Part shown: positions 44,172 to 52,745 of the stretch, piece by piece | How the letters are laid out: every line of letters begins with the position of its first letter | Numbering within the stretch: the first letter of the stretch is position 1 | NCBI GenBank assembly: GCA_027320105.1 | Contig: DAHVMA010000056.1 | Coordinates: forward strand, 1 to 64,000 | Direction of reading: 5' to 3' | DNA from: JAKAQB01 sp027320105 | Lineage (GTDB): Bacteria; Actinomycetota; Acidimicrobiia; Acidimicrobiales; Palsa-688 | Length of the DNA stretch: 64,000 nt | The notes under the pieces: generated by a model | What the model was told of the DNA's origin: nothing | Seen by the model: the letters and a program-made list of their open reading frames with translations, nothing else | Databases searched by the model: none | Translations under genes and position numbers: made by a program

Positions 44172-45317
44172 ATGCAGCCGATGACCCTCTCCCCCGAGCA
44201 GCACGAGTTCCGTGCCGCCGTGCGCGCCCTCGCCGAGGATCGCATCGCCCCACGCGCGGCGGAGGTGGACGCCACCGGCGAGTTCCCGTGGGACAACTTC
44301 AAGGACTGCGTCGAGATGGACCTGCCGGGCCTCGGCATCCCCGAGGCGTACGGCGGAAGCGGCGCCGACCACGTCACCCAGGCGATCCTCGTCGAGGAGC
44401 TGGCGCGGGTGTGCGCCTCGACGAGCCTCATCTTCGCCGTCAACGCCCTCTCGACGCTGCCACTGGTCAACTGGGCGTCCGAGGAGGTCAAGGCGAAGTA
44501 CCTGCCGCCCATCGCCCGGGGGGAGTCGCAGGCCAGCTACTGCCTGTCGGAGGCCGACGCCGGCAGTGACGCCGCCGCCATGAAGGCCCGCGCCGTGCGC
44601 GACGGCGACGAGTACGTGCTGTCCGGCTCGAAGTACTGGATCAGCAACGCAGGCATCTCCGACGTGTACGTCGTGTTCGCCAAGACCGACCCCGACCCCG
44701 GCGCCGGTGGCGTGTCGTGCTTCGTGGTCGAACGGGACTGGGGCCTCCGCTTCGGCAAGCTGGAGAAGAAGCTCGGCGTGCGCGGCAGCCCGACGAGGGA
44801 GGTGATCCTCGACGGTGTCCGGGTCCCCGTCGCCAACCGGGTGGGGGAGGAGGGCGAGGGTTTCAAGGTGGCCATGCACACCCTCGACCGCAGCCGCACG
44901 TCCATCGCCGCCCAGGCGGTCGGGATCGCGCAGGGCGCTCTCGACCAGGCCACGGCGTACGTCAAGCAGCGCAGGGCGTTCGGCCGGCCGATCGCCGAGT
45001 TCCAGGGCCTGCAGTTCATGCTCGCCGACATGGCCATGCGCACCGAGGCGGCACGCATGCTGACCTACCGGGCCTGCGCACTCATCGACGAGGGGGACCC
45101 CGAGGGGCAGCTGACGGCTGCCGGTGCCGCCGCCAAGTGCTTCGCCGGCGACACCGCCATGGCCGTCACCACCGACGCGGTGCAGCTCCTCGGCGGCTAC
45201 GGCTACACCCAGGACTTCCCCCTCGAGCGCATGATGCGTGACGCGAAGATCACCCAGATCTACGAGGGCACCAACCAGATCCAGCGGGTCGTCTTGGCGA
45301 GACAGCTGCTCAAGTAG
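44172..45317 (+). CDS. Acyl-CoA dehydrogenase
   Basis: FAD enzyme that introduces the alpha-beta double bond in an acyl-CoA and passes electrons to ETF. The 381 residues have the full family layout: CLSEADAGSDAAAMKARAV and YWISNAGISDVYVVFAKT in the beta domain, then RRAFGRPIAEFQGLQ, LLGGYGYTQDFPLERMMRD and the catalytic Glu in IYEGTNQIQR. The sequence resembles short/branched-chain (butyryl- or isobutyryl-CoA) dehydrogenases. It starts at ATG 44172, 46 bases from divergent fabD. Confidence 0.92.
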   Translation: MQPMTLSPEQHEFRAAVRALAEDRIAPRAAEVDATGEFPWDNFKDCVEMDLPGLGIPEAYGGSGADHVTQAILVEELARVCASTSLIFAVNALSTLPLVNWASEEVKAKYLPPIARGESQASYCLSEADAGSDAAAMKARAVRDGDEYVLSGSKYWISNAGISDVYVVFAKTDPDPGAGGVSCFVVERDWGLRFGKLEKKLGVRGSPTREVILDGVRVPVANRVGEEGEGFKVAMHTLDRSRTSIAAQAVGIAQGALDQATAYVKQRRAFGRPIAEFQGLQFMLADMAMRTEAARMLTYRACALIDEGDPEGQLTAAGAAAKCFAGDTAMAVTTDAVQLLGGYGYTQDFPLERMMRDAKITQIYEGTNQIQRVVLARQLLK

Positions 45318-45983
45318 TCTTCTTGCTGCCGGACGCTCGGGCCGTCCAGGAGCCATCCCTACTCCCATCCCTACACCTGGCCGGAGCGCCGGCACCAGAG
45401 ACCCTGCGAGGCGAGGGCGCGACCCTCTCGGCTGCTGCCGCCCAGGGAGAACCGACCGCACCGAAGGAGTCCTGCAAGCCATCCCATCGCTCTGCGGTGG
45501 TGACGCAGGAAGGCGGCGGCGAACATGCAACCGTCGCCCACCGGCAGGAGGCATGAGCAGCCACCCAGCGTGGCCCTGGAGAGGTGGACTCGCGCCCAGA
45601 ACGCCGACTCGGAGCGCGCCGCCGCACCGAGTTGGGCGCTCGTGATGGAGCGTTCTGTCGCGCAGCTGTGGCCGGCGGGACTGAAGGAGCCGGATGAGCC
45701 TGTCCTGGGAGTCCGATTGTTACTTCGCCGAACGCCTGAGCACGGACCACCCGGAACGCTACGACTGCAGCGGCCGCCACTGGGTCTTCGATGTGTCGAT
45801 CGCTTCGAGCGCCGGCTGGAGCCGCTCGAGGTCATCGGGCTCGTCAAACCACTCGTCGTCGGCGCGGACGGCTTGATTGAGCGCTATGGCGAGCGCAAGG
45901 GTGGATCGGATCAATGCTAGCGGAGGTACGCGAGCAGATTCGGTGGCGATCACCTCCTGGTCGACGAGCGCGCACGCGAGGTG
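45318..45983. other. 666-base region with no firm gene
   Basis: After the acyl-CoA dehydrogenase stop, no frame matches a known family. One weak plus-strand candidate (45694-45876) is listed separately. On the minus strand a 64-codon frame at 45759-45953 has plausible composition (DDEWFDEPDDLERLQPALEA) but its AGGAG directly touches the GTG. The mix of half-plausible frames suggests a decayed gene. Confidence 0.5.
45694..45876 (+). CDS. Small hypothetical protein, possibly frameshifted
   Basis: ATG 45694 follows AAGGAG at 4 bases, the best ribosome site in this gap. The first 36 residues look natural (MSLSWESDCYFAERLSTD, then RHWVFDVSI). The remaining 24 become Ser-rich, whereas another frame on the same strand continues naturally (FERRLEPLEVIGLVKPLV) to a stop at 45918-45920. 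This suggests one indel in an unknown gene. An antisense gene is an alternative. No family is recognised. Confidence 0.3.
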   Translation: MSLSWESDCYFAERLSTDHPERYDCSGRHWVFDVSIASSAGWSRSRSSGSSNHSSSARTA

Positions 45984-46568
45984 TCAACTGGGGAGGCAGA
46001 CCACGACAGCGACGGTGGCGAGCCAGGCTGTCATGCACGCGTAGAACACGCGTTCGACGCCGCCGAAGTAGTGCGTTCGACGGGCGAGTGCCATGCCGAT
46101 GAGAGAGAGGGCCATGAGGAGGGCGAGCAACTCGCTGGCGGCGGCCATCCCGGGATGGATTCCGTCGCGGTTGAGAAGGCTCGCGAGCTCCCGGCTGGCG
46201 AGACTGGCGGCGAGGAAGGCTGCGACGGCCAGCACGCCGTGGCGGTTGCCCGTCGGGGTACGCGTGGCGCCGGGGGCGTCCATCGGGAACCAGCTGATGA
46301 GGGCTCGGGAGACAGCGAAGGTGGCACAGAGCGCAACGACGACCCCGACCGGTCCGGGGAGGGTTGCGACGCCGATGGCGGCGCCGGTGCCCGCCATGGC
46401 GTAGGCGAGGGTCTGAACGCGGTAGCCGACCGGGTGCTCGCTGATGCCGTACTGGCTGACGGCATTGCGCAGGGGGGAGAGCCCGGTGGGCACGACATGG
46501 AGGAGCACCAGTGCTGCCAGGCCGACGACCAGGCCGGCGGCGATGAGCGCCGCGCCGGCTACCTGCAT
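45984..46568 (-). CDS. DUF998 family integral membrane protein
   Basis: A 194-residue membrane protein with about six helices (AALIAAGLVVGLAALVLLHV, VVVALCATFAVSRALISWF, LAVAAFLAASLAS and others). The loop LSPLRNAVSQYGISEHPVGYR and the motif SWFPMDAPGATRTPTG are typical of DUF998. Function is unknown. ATG 46568 has AGGA at a suitable distance. It is divergent from the MarR regulator, a common arrangement for a regulator and its target. Confidence 0.8.
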   Translation of the reverse strand: MQVAGAALIAAGLVVGLAALVLLHVVPTGLSPLRNAVSQYGISEHPVGYRVQTLAYAMAGTGAAIGVATLPGPVGVVVALCATFAVSRALISWFPMDAPGATRTPTGNRHGVLAVAAFLAASLASRELASLLNRDGIHPGMAAASELLALLMALSLIGMALARRTHYFGGVERVFYACMTAWLATVAVVVCLPS

Positions 46569-46635
46569 GACGTCCTCGTAGCGGTCGTGGTCATCGAGCG
46601 GGGGTGAGCGGCCGGGGAGGACCGCGTAGCGGTGG

Positions 46636-46671
46636 TTGACAGTAGGCAACCAAGTTGCATACCTGTAGGAT
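46636..46671 (+). promoter_or_regulatory. MarR promoter and possible operator dyad
   Basis: TTGACA (46636-46641) and GGCAACCAAGTTGC (a GCAAC/GTTGC dyad with a 3-base centre) precede TAGGAT (46666-46671), which lies 8 bases before the GTG of the MarR gene. The dyad is placed to let MarR repress itself and possibly the divergent DUF998 gene. Confidence 0.45.
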
Positions 46672-46679
46672 ACGCTCCC

Positions 46680-47174
46680 GTGACCTCCGACGCAACGGGC
46701 AACTATCGCTTCGGGGACCTTCTGGCGCTTGCCCGCCGCAGCTGGATCCGGCGCATGGGCGACGAGCTTGACCGGCGGGGGTATCCCGGCTACCGCGTCG
46801 CCGACGCCGCCAGCATGCGCATGCTCCTCCAGGCCCCTCTCTCTATCGGCAGCCTCGGCAGTACGCTCGGCGTCACCAGGCAGGCAGCCCGCAAGGTCGC
46901 CCGGCAACTCCACCAGCGTGGCTACGCGACCACGGCATCTGACCCTGACGACGCCCGCAAGGTCGTCGTCGTGCTCACGGATGAGGGTCGCGCCTACGCC
47001 CGTGCGATCGTGGAGGTCATCGCCTCGCTCAACCAGACCCTGGCCCAACGAGTGAGCCCGGACCAGCTCGTCGCGGCCGACACCGTCCTGCGCGCCGCTA
47101 TGACCGATGACGACGAGCTCTCAGCCGTAGCCCAGCGGATCCCCTCCCCGACACCTACCCGAAGTCGTACCTAG
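46680..47174 (+). CDS. MarR family transcriptional regulator
   Basis: Winged-helix regulator of 164 residues. Recognition helix region: LGSTLGVTRQAARKVARQLHQRGYATTASDPDDARKVVVVLTDEGRAYA, the last part being the wing and the conserved DxR-K segment. GTG 46680 is preferred because the conserved domain begins soon after and TAGGAT lies 8 bases upstream. The likely target is the divergent DUF998 gene and itself. The ligand is unknown. Confidence 0.88.
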   Translation: MTSDATGNYRFGDLLALARRSWIRRMGDELDRRGYPGYRVADAASMRMLLQAPLSIGSLGSTLGVTRQAARKVARQLHQRGYATTASDPDDARKVVVVLTDEGRAYARAIVEVIASLNQTLAQRVSPDQLVAADTVLRAAMTDDDELSAVAQRIPSPTPTRSRT

Positions 47175-47652
47175 CGTTACCTGGCGCCGACCCCGGTGCT
47201 GTTGTGGCGGAAGGTGATGATCATGCGCTCGTCGTTGGCCGGCGGGTCCACCTCGTGGAGAGGGCACTGGCTCTCGGGTGTGGGCCAGCGCGCTCCTTGC
47301 CGGATGGATGGCCGCGGTGGGCCGTGATGTGGCCGGTGCCGGCGGGGTCGGGGCCCCTGAGCGCCTCGTTGAACGGCGGGACGGGGGGCAGGCCCTGCTG
47401 GCGGCGCCGGCCCCGCTGCTCGAGCGGCAACCGCCGGCCGGCCCGGTCGAGGCACTGGCCGGCGCCTCGGCCCCCTTCGGGAGGGCACTGGTAGCCAGCT
47501 CGGTGCGTTCGCTGCGCCTCGGTGCACACAGGCCTCGAATCGAGCTCCTGTGCACCGAGCTCTTACTGCACCGAATTTGGGGACGCTCCCGCCAAGGGCA
47601 CGATCGGCCGGCCCACGGTTCGCCGGCCACGGCGGGAGGGTAGGGAGCCCCC
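47175..47652. other. 478-base gap with an inverted repeat, no firm gene
   Basis: The arms CTCGGTGCACACAGG (47518-47532) and CCTGTGCACCGAG (47547-47559) form a 13-bp stem with a 2-base bulge, well placed as regulation for the downstream phosphorylase operon. Minus-strand frames near 47177-47330 contain a natural-looking tail (HEVDPPANDERMIITFRHNS), but no family or intact gene was recognised. A decayed gene is possible. Confidence 0.5.
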
Positions 47653-48393
47653 GTGCTCGGCCTGCCCGACCCGGTCGTCGCGTGCCTGTTCGACCTCGAT
47701 GGTGTGTTGACCGACACAGCGTTGGTGCACGCCCGGGCCTGGAAGGTGACCTTCGACGACTACCTCCGAGAGACGTCGGCGCACACGGGGGGGACTTTCA
47801 CCCCCTTCGACATCCACGACGACTACGACCGCTACGTCGACGGAAAGCCGCGAGCGGCCGGCGTCCGGGACTTCCTCGCCTCCCGCGGCATCACGCTGCC
47901 GGAGGGGCGTGAGGATGACCCTCCCTCCGCCGAGACTGTGCAAGGCCTCGGCAACCGCAAGAACGAGCTCCTCCTCGCACTCATCCGCCGCGACGGCGTG
48001 GCCGTGTTCGAGGGGTCTCGGCGCTACCTCGAGGCCGTCCGGGCCGGCGGGATGCGCACGGCGGTGGTGTCCTCCAGTGCCAACACCGCCGAGGTGACCG
48101 CTGTGACCGGACTCGACCGCCACCTCGATGTGCGCGTGGACGGCGTCGTCGCCGAGCAGCAGCACCTGGCGGGCAAGCCGGCGCCCGACACGTTCCTCGA
48201 GGCCGCCCGCCGTCTGGGCGTCGAGCCCTCCGCTGCTGCGGTGTTCGAGGACGCCCTCGCCGGCGTCGAAGCCGGACGTGCCGGCCGGTTCGGCGCAGTC
48301 ATCGGTGTCGACCGGGTCGGCCAGCGCGACGCACTCGCCGCTCACGGCGCCACCCGTGTGGTGTCGGACCTGTCCGAGCTGCTCGATCCGTGA
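47653..48393 (+). CDS. pgmB: HAD hydrolase, beta-phosphoglucomutase family
   Basis: Interconverts beta-glucose 1-phosphate and glucose 6-phosphate. HAD motif I is LFDLDGVLTDTALVHARAWK, with nucleophile Asp and the Asp two residues later; the cap carries IHDDYDRYVDGKPRAAGV; motif II is AVVSSSAN; the lysine is in AGKPAPDTFLEAAR and motif IV in AAVFEDALAGVEAG. At 246 residues it is typical of the actinobacterial group. It overlaps the GH65 gene by 4 bases, which gives the phosphorolysis product as its substrate. Confidence 0.9.
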   Translation: MLGLPDPVVACLFDLDGVLTDTALVHARAWKVTFDDYLRETSAHTGGTFTPFDIHDDYDRYVDGKPRAAGVRDFLASRGITLPEGREDDPPSAETVQGLGNRKNELLLALIRRDGVAVFEGSRRYLEAVRAGGMRTAVVSSSANTAEVTAVTGLDRHLDVRVDGVVAEQQHLAGKPAPDTFLEAARRLGVEPSAAAVFEDALAGVEAGRAGRFGAVIGVDRVGQRDALAAHGATRVVSDLSELLDP

Positions 48394-50855
48394 CCCGCAG
48401 CAGGAAGGACCTGCGCCAGGACCGGCAGTTTGCCCCGGACCCTTGGCAGGTGCGCGAGGACGGGCTCCGCCTCGACCGCCTGGCCCAGACCGAGTCGGTC
48501 TTCGCCCTCGCCAACGGCCACATCGGCCTGCGGGGGAACCTCGACGAGGGCGAGCCGTTCGGGATGCCAGGCACCTATCTCAACGGCGTATTCGAAAAGC
48601 GCCCGCTGCCCTACGCCGAGGCGGGCTACGGCTACCCCGAGGCCGGCCAGACCGTCGTCGACGTCACCAACGGCAAGATCCTGCGCCTCCTCGTCGACGA
48701 CGAGCCCCTCGACGTCCGCTACGGCACGCTGCAGCACCACGAGCGGGTGCTGGACCTGCGCCAAGGCGTCCTACGGCGCCTCGCCCAATGGCGGTCCCCT
48801 GGTGGTGCGACCGTTCGCCTCCGCTCGACCCGGCTCGTCTCCCTCGTGCAGCGGGCCGTGGTCGCCATCGAGTACGTGGTCGAGGCGCTCGACGATCCGC
48901 TGCGCGTCGTCGTGCAATCCGAGCTGGTCGCCAACGAGGAGGTACCGGTCAGCACCGGTGACCCCCGCGTCGCGGCAGCACTCGACCGCCCGCTCGAGGC
49001 CCTCGACGCGCGCGCCCACGACCGGGGCGTGCACCTCGTGCACACGACCCGGCGCAGCGGTATGCGCATCGCCGCCTACATGGCGCACCACTCCGAGGGG
49101 CCCGAGGACCTGTCCAGCGAGTCGACCGTGTACGAGGACGTCGGGCGGACGACGTTCATCGCCACCGTCGAGCCGGGCCGGCCGTTGCGGATCGTGAAGT
49201 ACCTCACCTACGGCTGGTCGGCGACGAGGTCGGTGCCGGCACTGCGCGACCAGGTCGGCGCGGCGGCGGCCGGCGCCCGCCACACCGGATGGGAGGGGCT
49301 GCTGGACGAGCAGCGGGAATACCTCGACCTGTTCTGGTCCCGCTCCGACGTCCGCGTCGACGGCGACACGGAGATCCAGCAGGCCGTGCGCTTCGCCGTC
49401 TTCCAGATCCTCCAGTCCGGAGCCCGGTCCGAGGAGCGGGCCATACCGGCCAAGGGCCTCACCGGGCCCGGCTACGACGGCCATGCCTTCTGGGACACCG
49501 AGGCGTTCGTGCTGCCCGTGCTCACCTACACCGAACCGAGGCCGGCGGCCGACGTCCTCCGGTGGCGTCAGTCCACGTTGCCCGCCGCCCGTGAACGGGC
49601 GAGGGCGCTCGGGCTGGAGGGGGCGGCGTTCCCGTGGCGCACCATCGGAGGCGAGGAGTGCGGGGCCTACTGGCCGGCCGGTTCGGCGGCGTTCCACGTC
49701 AACGCCGACATCGCCGACGCGGCACGCCGCTACGTCGAGGCGACCGGGGACAACGACTTCGAGCGTGACACCGCCACCGAGTTGTACGTCGAGACGGCTC
49801 GGCTGTGGATGTCACTCGGCTTCTTCGACGAGGCGGGCGAGTTCCGCATCGACGGCGTCACCGGCCCGGACGAGTACAGCGCCCTCGGCGACAACAACGT
49901 GTACACCAACCTGATGGCCCAGCGGAACCTGCGCTGCGCCGTGGCGGCCGTGCGGCGGTGGCGTGGCGCTGGGGGCGGTACTGGTGGTGCAGGTGGCGGT
50001 GCTGGCGGCGGGGGCGGGGGCGGTGCTGGCGGCGGCGGGGGCGTGGGCGGCTCCCGGCGTCGTGCCGCCGACGACGTCGAGGAGGAGGAGCTGGCGTCCT
50101 GGAGCCGGGCAGCGGACTCCATGCGCATACCCTGGGACCCCGAAAACGGCGTACACCCACAACACGAGCAGTTCACCGCCTACGAGCGCTGGGACTTCGC
50201 GACAACGTCCCCCGAGGAGTACCCGCTGCTGCTCCACTACCCCTACTTGCAGCTGTACCGCAAGCAGGTCGTGAAGCAAGCCGACCTCGTGATGGCCCTG
50301 TGGGTGTGCGGGGACGCGTTCACGCCGGCGCAGAAGGAAGCCAACTTCGCCTACTACGAGCCGCTGACGGTGCGGGACTCGTCCCTATCCGCTGCCGTGC
50401 AGTGCATCGTCGCGGCCGAGACCGGACACCTCGACCTCGCCTACGACTACTGGGGCGAGGCGTCACTCATGGACCTCCACGACCTCGAGCACAACACCGC
50501 CGACGGTCTGCACATGGCGGCGCTGGCGGGGGCGTGGCTCGGTGCGGTCTACGGCTTCGGCGGGATGCGCGACCACGGCCCGGGGCTCCTCTTCCGGCCG
50601 CGGCTGCCGGCGGCGCTGCGCCGCCTGGGCTTCACCATCTTCTGGCGCGACGGCAAGCTGTCGGTGGACATCGACGCTCACCACGCCAGGTACCGCTGGG
50701 AGGACGGCCAGGTCGTGCAGTTCCAGCACTACGACCAGCGCGTCGAGCTGGCTGCCGGCAGGCAGCGCTCGCTGCCGATCCCGCCCCTGCCCACCCGGCC
50801 GGCGCTCGAGCAGCCGCCGTACCGGCGCCCCGCCCGGAGGGTGCCTCCGGTCTGA
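48390..50855 (+). CDS. GH65 disaccharide phosphorylase with poly-glycine insertion
   Basis: Inverting phosphorylase (trehalose, maltose or kojibiose type) that releases beta-glucose 1-phosphate for the adjacent mutase. Of 821 residues, the N-terminal beta-sandwich spans about 1-280 and the alpha/alpha barrel begins near AVRFAVFQILQSGAR. The general acid is Glu495 in VTGPDEYSALGDNN, and phosphate-site blocks include KQADLVMALW and HNTADGLHMAALAGAW. Residues about 526-555 are a Gly-rich insertion within the barrel. Substrate preference cannot be read. GTG 48390 overlaps the previous stop. Confidence 0.9.
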   Translation: MTRSRKDLRQDRQFAPDPWQVREDGLRLDRLAQTESVFALANGHIGLRGNLDEGEPFGMPGTYLNGVFEKRPLPYAEAGYGYPEAGQTVVDVTNGKILRLLVDDEPLDVRYGTLQHHERVLDLRQGVLRRLAQWRSPGGATVRLRSTRLVSLVQRAVVAIEYVVEALDDPLRVVVQSELVANEEVPVSTGDPRVAAALDRPLEALDARAHDRGVHLVHTTRRSGMRIAAYMAHHSEGPEDLSSESTVYEDVGRTTFIATVEPGRPLRIVKYLTYGWSATRSVPALRDQVGAAAAGARHTGWEGLLDEQREYLDLFWSRSDVRVDGDTEIQQAVRFAVFQILQSGARSEERAIPAKGLTGPGYDGHAFWDTEAFVLPVLTYTEPRPAADVLRWRQSTLPAARERARALGLEGAAFPWRTIGGEECGAYWPAGSAAFHVNADIADAARRYVEATGDNDFERDTATELYVETARLWMSLGFFDEAGEFRIDGVTGPDEYSALGDNNVYTNLMAQRNLRCAVAAVRRWRGAGGGTGGAGGGAGGGGGGGAGGGGGVGGSRRRAADDVEEEELASWSRAADSMRIPWDPENGVHPQHEQFTAYERWDFATTSPEEYPLLLHYPYLQLYRKQVVKQADLVMALWVCGDAFTPAQKEANFAYYEPLTVRDSSLSAAVQCIVAAETGHLDLAYDYWGEASLMDLHDLEHNTADGLHMAALAGAWLGAVYGFGGMRDHGPGLLFRPRLPAALRRLGFTIFWRDGKLSVDIDAHHARYRWEDGQVVQFQHYDQRVELAAGRQRSLPIPPLPTRPALEQPPYRRPARRVPPV

Positions 50856-51206
50856 CTGGCGTGACTGGCCGGCGAGGGCGGTGGATGCGGCGAGGGCGGT
50901 GGATGGCTGGCTCCCCCGCGTTGTTTGGGCAGTTGACCGCGATAATCGCGGTCAACTGCCCAACAAACGGCTCCGAGCGGACGCCGGATGCAGGACGCCA
51001 GGCGAGATGGCCGTGCGTCGCTCCTCAACACTGTCGTGGCGATCGTCGAACAGCGCCACGTACGGCGCCTCCAGCAGCACCCGTTGCTGCCCCTGGCATG
51101 ACACCAGTGACCGGCCGGGCAGGTGCACACGGTGGTGGCTCGCCAGCGGGGCCTGCTTCCGGCATGAACTCGACTCGCCGGCGGCGTCCGGCGGCGTCCG
51201 GGGGAT
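50856..51206. other. 351-base gap holding palindrome copy 2
   Basis: A non-coding interval between convergent GH65 and DUF2630 genes. It contains the second palindrome (50923-50970) and a short direct repeat GCGAGGGCGGTGGATG just before it. No gene is visible. Confidence 0.6.
50923..50970. repeat. Palindrome copy 2 (about 47 bp)
   Basis: Left arm identical over 23 bases to copy 1 (TTGTTTGGGCAGTTGACC...), central A, and a right arm matching for 18 bases before one base is lost near the end (CCCAACAAAC instead of CCCAAACAAC). As with copy 1, it lies between convergent genes. Confidence 0.9.
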
Positions 51207-51629
51207 CTACTGGCGGTAGTGCTCTACGGTGTCGACCGAACGGGCCTCCACGTCGTCGGGGTCCCCTCCAGCGCCACGCCGGGCCCGCCGGCGGCGGAGC
51301 AGGTCCCAGCACTGGTCGAGTTGCTCCTCGACGGTCTGGAGCCGCTCCTGGTCGGAGGTGCTCAGCGGCTCGTCGACGTGGCTGCGCTCCAGGCGGTGCT
51401 CCTCCTCGACCAGCTCATCGATGCGTCGCACGATCTCGGCGTCGTCCACGGGTCCTCCTCCGGTCGACTGGCGGCGGCGGCCGCCGATTGTCCGCTGGGC
51501 GTCGGCCAGGACCTCGCCATCGGTTACCTGAGCCACGACGATCTCACCGTAACCCTCTACCTCGAGGAGAGGTTCATCTTTCGGGTGCTGGAATCCCCTG
51601 CGGTCATCACGATAGGCGTATAGACTCAT
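51207..51629 (-). CDS. DUF2630 domain protein with N-terminal extension
   Basis: The last 80 residues are a DUF2630 domain (EIVRRIDELVEEEHRLERSH, RLQTVEEQLDQCWDLLRRRRARR, VDTVEHYRQ), a small helical coiled-coil protein of unknown role. The open frame continues upstream to ATG 51629 (140 residues; AAGGGGAG 3 bases before it) with an unrelated segment containing EVEGYGEIVVAQVTDGEV. A second start, GTG 51449, has a strong GGAGGAGG 4 bases upstream and would give the bare 80-residue domain. Either or both starts may be used. Confidence 0.75.
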   Translation of the reverse strand: MSLYAYRDDRRGFQHPKDEPLLEVEGYGEIVVAQVTDGEVLADAQRTIGGRRRQSTGGGPVDDAEIVRRIDELVEEEHRLERSHVDEPLSTSDQERLQTVEEQLDQCWDLLRRRRARRGAGGDPDDVEARSVDTVEHYRQ

Positions 51630-51772
51630 TTGCTCCCCTTCCGGCAGTGGCATGCGTCACATCGCCGGGCGAGTGGCATAAATCAGCCGAGCAGATAGTT
51701 GGTCAACGTGCAGCGAGCGTTCACGGCGAGACGCGCCGGGAAGGCCCAGACGAGGTTTCGAGGAAGCGTGCG

Positions 51773-52720
51773 ATGAGTGACACCAAGCGACGGAGCAACA
51801 CCATGGGATCCGGGCCCGATCTGCTCGGCCTGTACCTCGACGAGGCCGGCAGCTTCCCGCTGCTCACCAAGTCCGACGAGATGCGCCTCGGCCAGATCAT
51901 CCAGGAGGGCCAGGCGGCCAAGGATCTGCTCGCCGGGCCGGAGCAGGTGTCGGCCCGCCGGCGCAGGGAGCTACTGCGCCAAGTGAGCGCGGCGGAGCGC
52001 GCCAGTGCCGAGTTCATCAACGCCAACCTGCGGCTCGTCGTGTCGGTAGCCCGCAAGTACCAGTGGTCCGGTCTCCCGCTCGGCGACCTGATCCAAGAAG
52101 GCAACCTGGGGCTGATCCACGCCGTGGAGAAGTTCGACTGGCGCAAGGGTTTCAAGTTCTCGACCTACGCCACGTGGTGGATCCGCCAGGCGATCGGCCG
52201 GGCGATCGAGAACACGGCGCACACTGTCAGGGTTCCCGCCCACGTCGGCGACGAGATCCGCCGTGCCCGGCGGCTCCAGAGCGAACTGGAGGCTGCCAAC
52301 GGCCGCCCTCCGACGCTGCTGGAAGTGGCTGAGGCCATGGACATGACAGAGGCCGGTCTGGCTGAGTTGCTCCGCTACGACTCGGATCCCATGAGCCTGG
52401 ACGTGACCGTGGGCGAGGACGGCGACACGACCCTCGGCGATCTCGTCGTCAACCAGTCGGCCGAGTCACCGTTCGAGTCCGTCGCAGGGGCCATGCTGCC
52501 CGGCCAGATCCAGGGTTTCCTGTCCCGGTTGCCCGAGGATGAGCGCCAAGTGCTCTGGCTGCGTTACGGCCTGGACCGGGGCGAGCCGCGTACCCAGGGC
52601 GAAGTCGGTGAGATGCTCAACCTCACGGCCGAGCGGGTCAGGCGGATCGAGCGGGACGCCATCATCAAGCTACGCCGGCACCTCGTGGGCTCCGACGCCC
52701 ACGATCTGCTTGCCAGCTGA
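51773..52720 (+). CDS. RNA polymerase sigma-70 family factor (group 2, SigB/HrdB-like)
   Basis: Sigma factor of 315 residues lacking region 1.1. Region 1.2 is DLLGLYLDEAGSFPLLT. Region 2 contains FINANLRLVVSVARKY, GDLIQEGNLGLIHAVEKFDW and the -10 recognition helix TYATWWIRQAIGRAI. Region 3 begins VRVPAHVGDEI, and region 4 carries LRYGLDRGEPRTQGEVGEMLNLTAERVRRIE. These match principal-type sigma factors, so it probably reads a similar TAnnnT box and acts in stress or stationary phase. ATG 51773 is preceded by GAGGA. Divergent from DUF2630. Confidence 0.9.
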   Translation: MSDTKRRSNTMGSGPDLLGLYLDEAGSFPLLTKSDEMRLGQIIQEGQAAKDLLAGPEQVSARRRRELLRQVSAAERASAEFINANLRLVVSVARKYQWSGLPLGDLIQEGNLGLIHAVEKFDWRKGFKFSTYATWWIRQAIGRAIENTAHTVRVPAHVGDEIRRARRLQSELEAANGRPPTLLEVAEAMDMTEAGLAELLRYDSDPMSLDVTVGEDGDTTLGDLVVNQSAESPFESVAGAMLPGQIQGFLSRLPEDERQVLWLRYGLDRGEPRTQGEVGEMLNLTAERVRRIERDAIIKLRRHLVGSDAHDLLAS

Positions 52721-52745
52721 CCTTCCCCTAGATTCGGGGCTCCCC

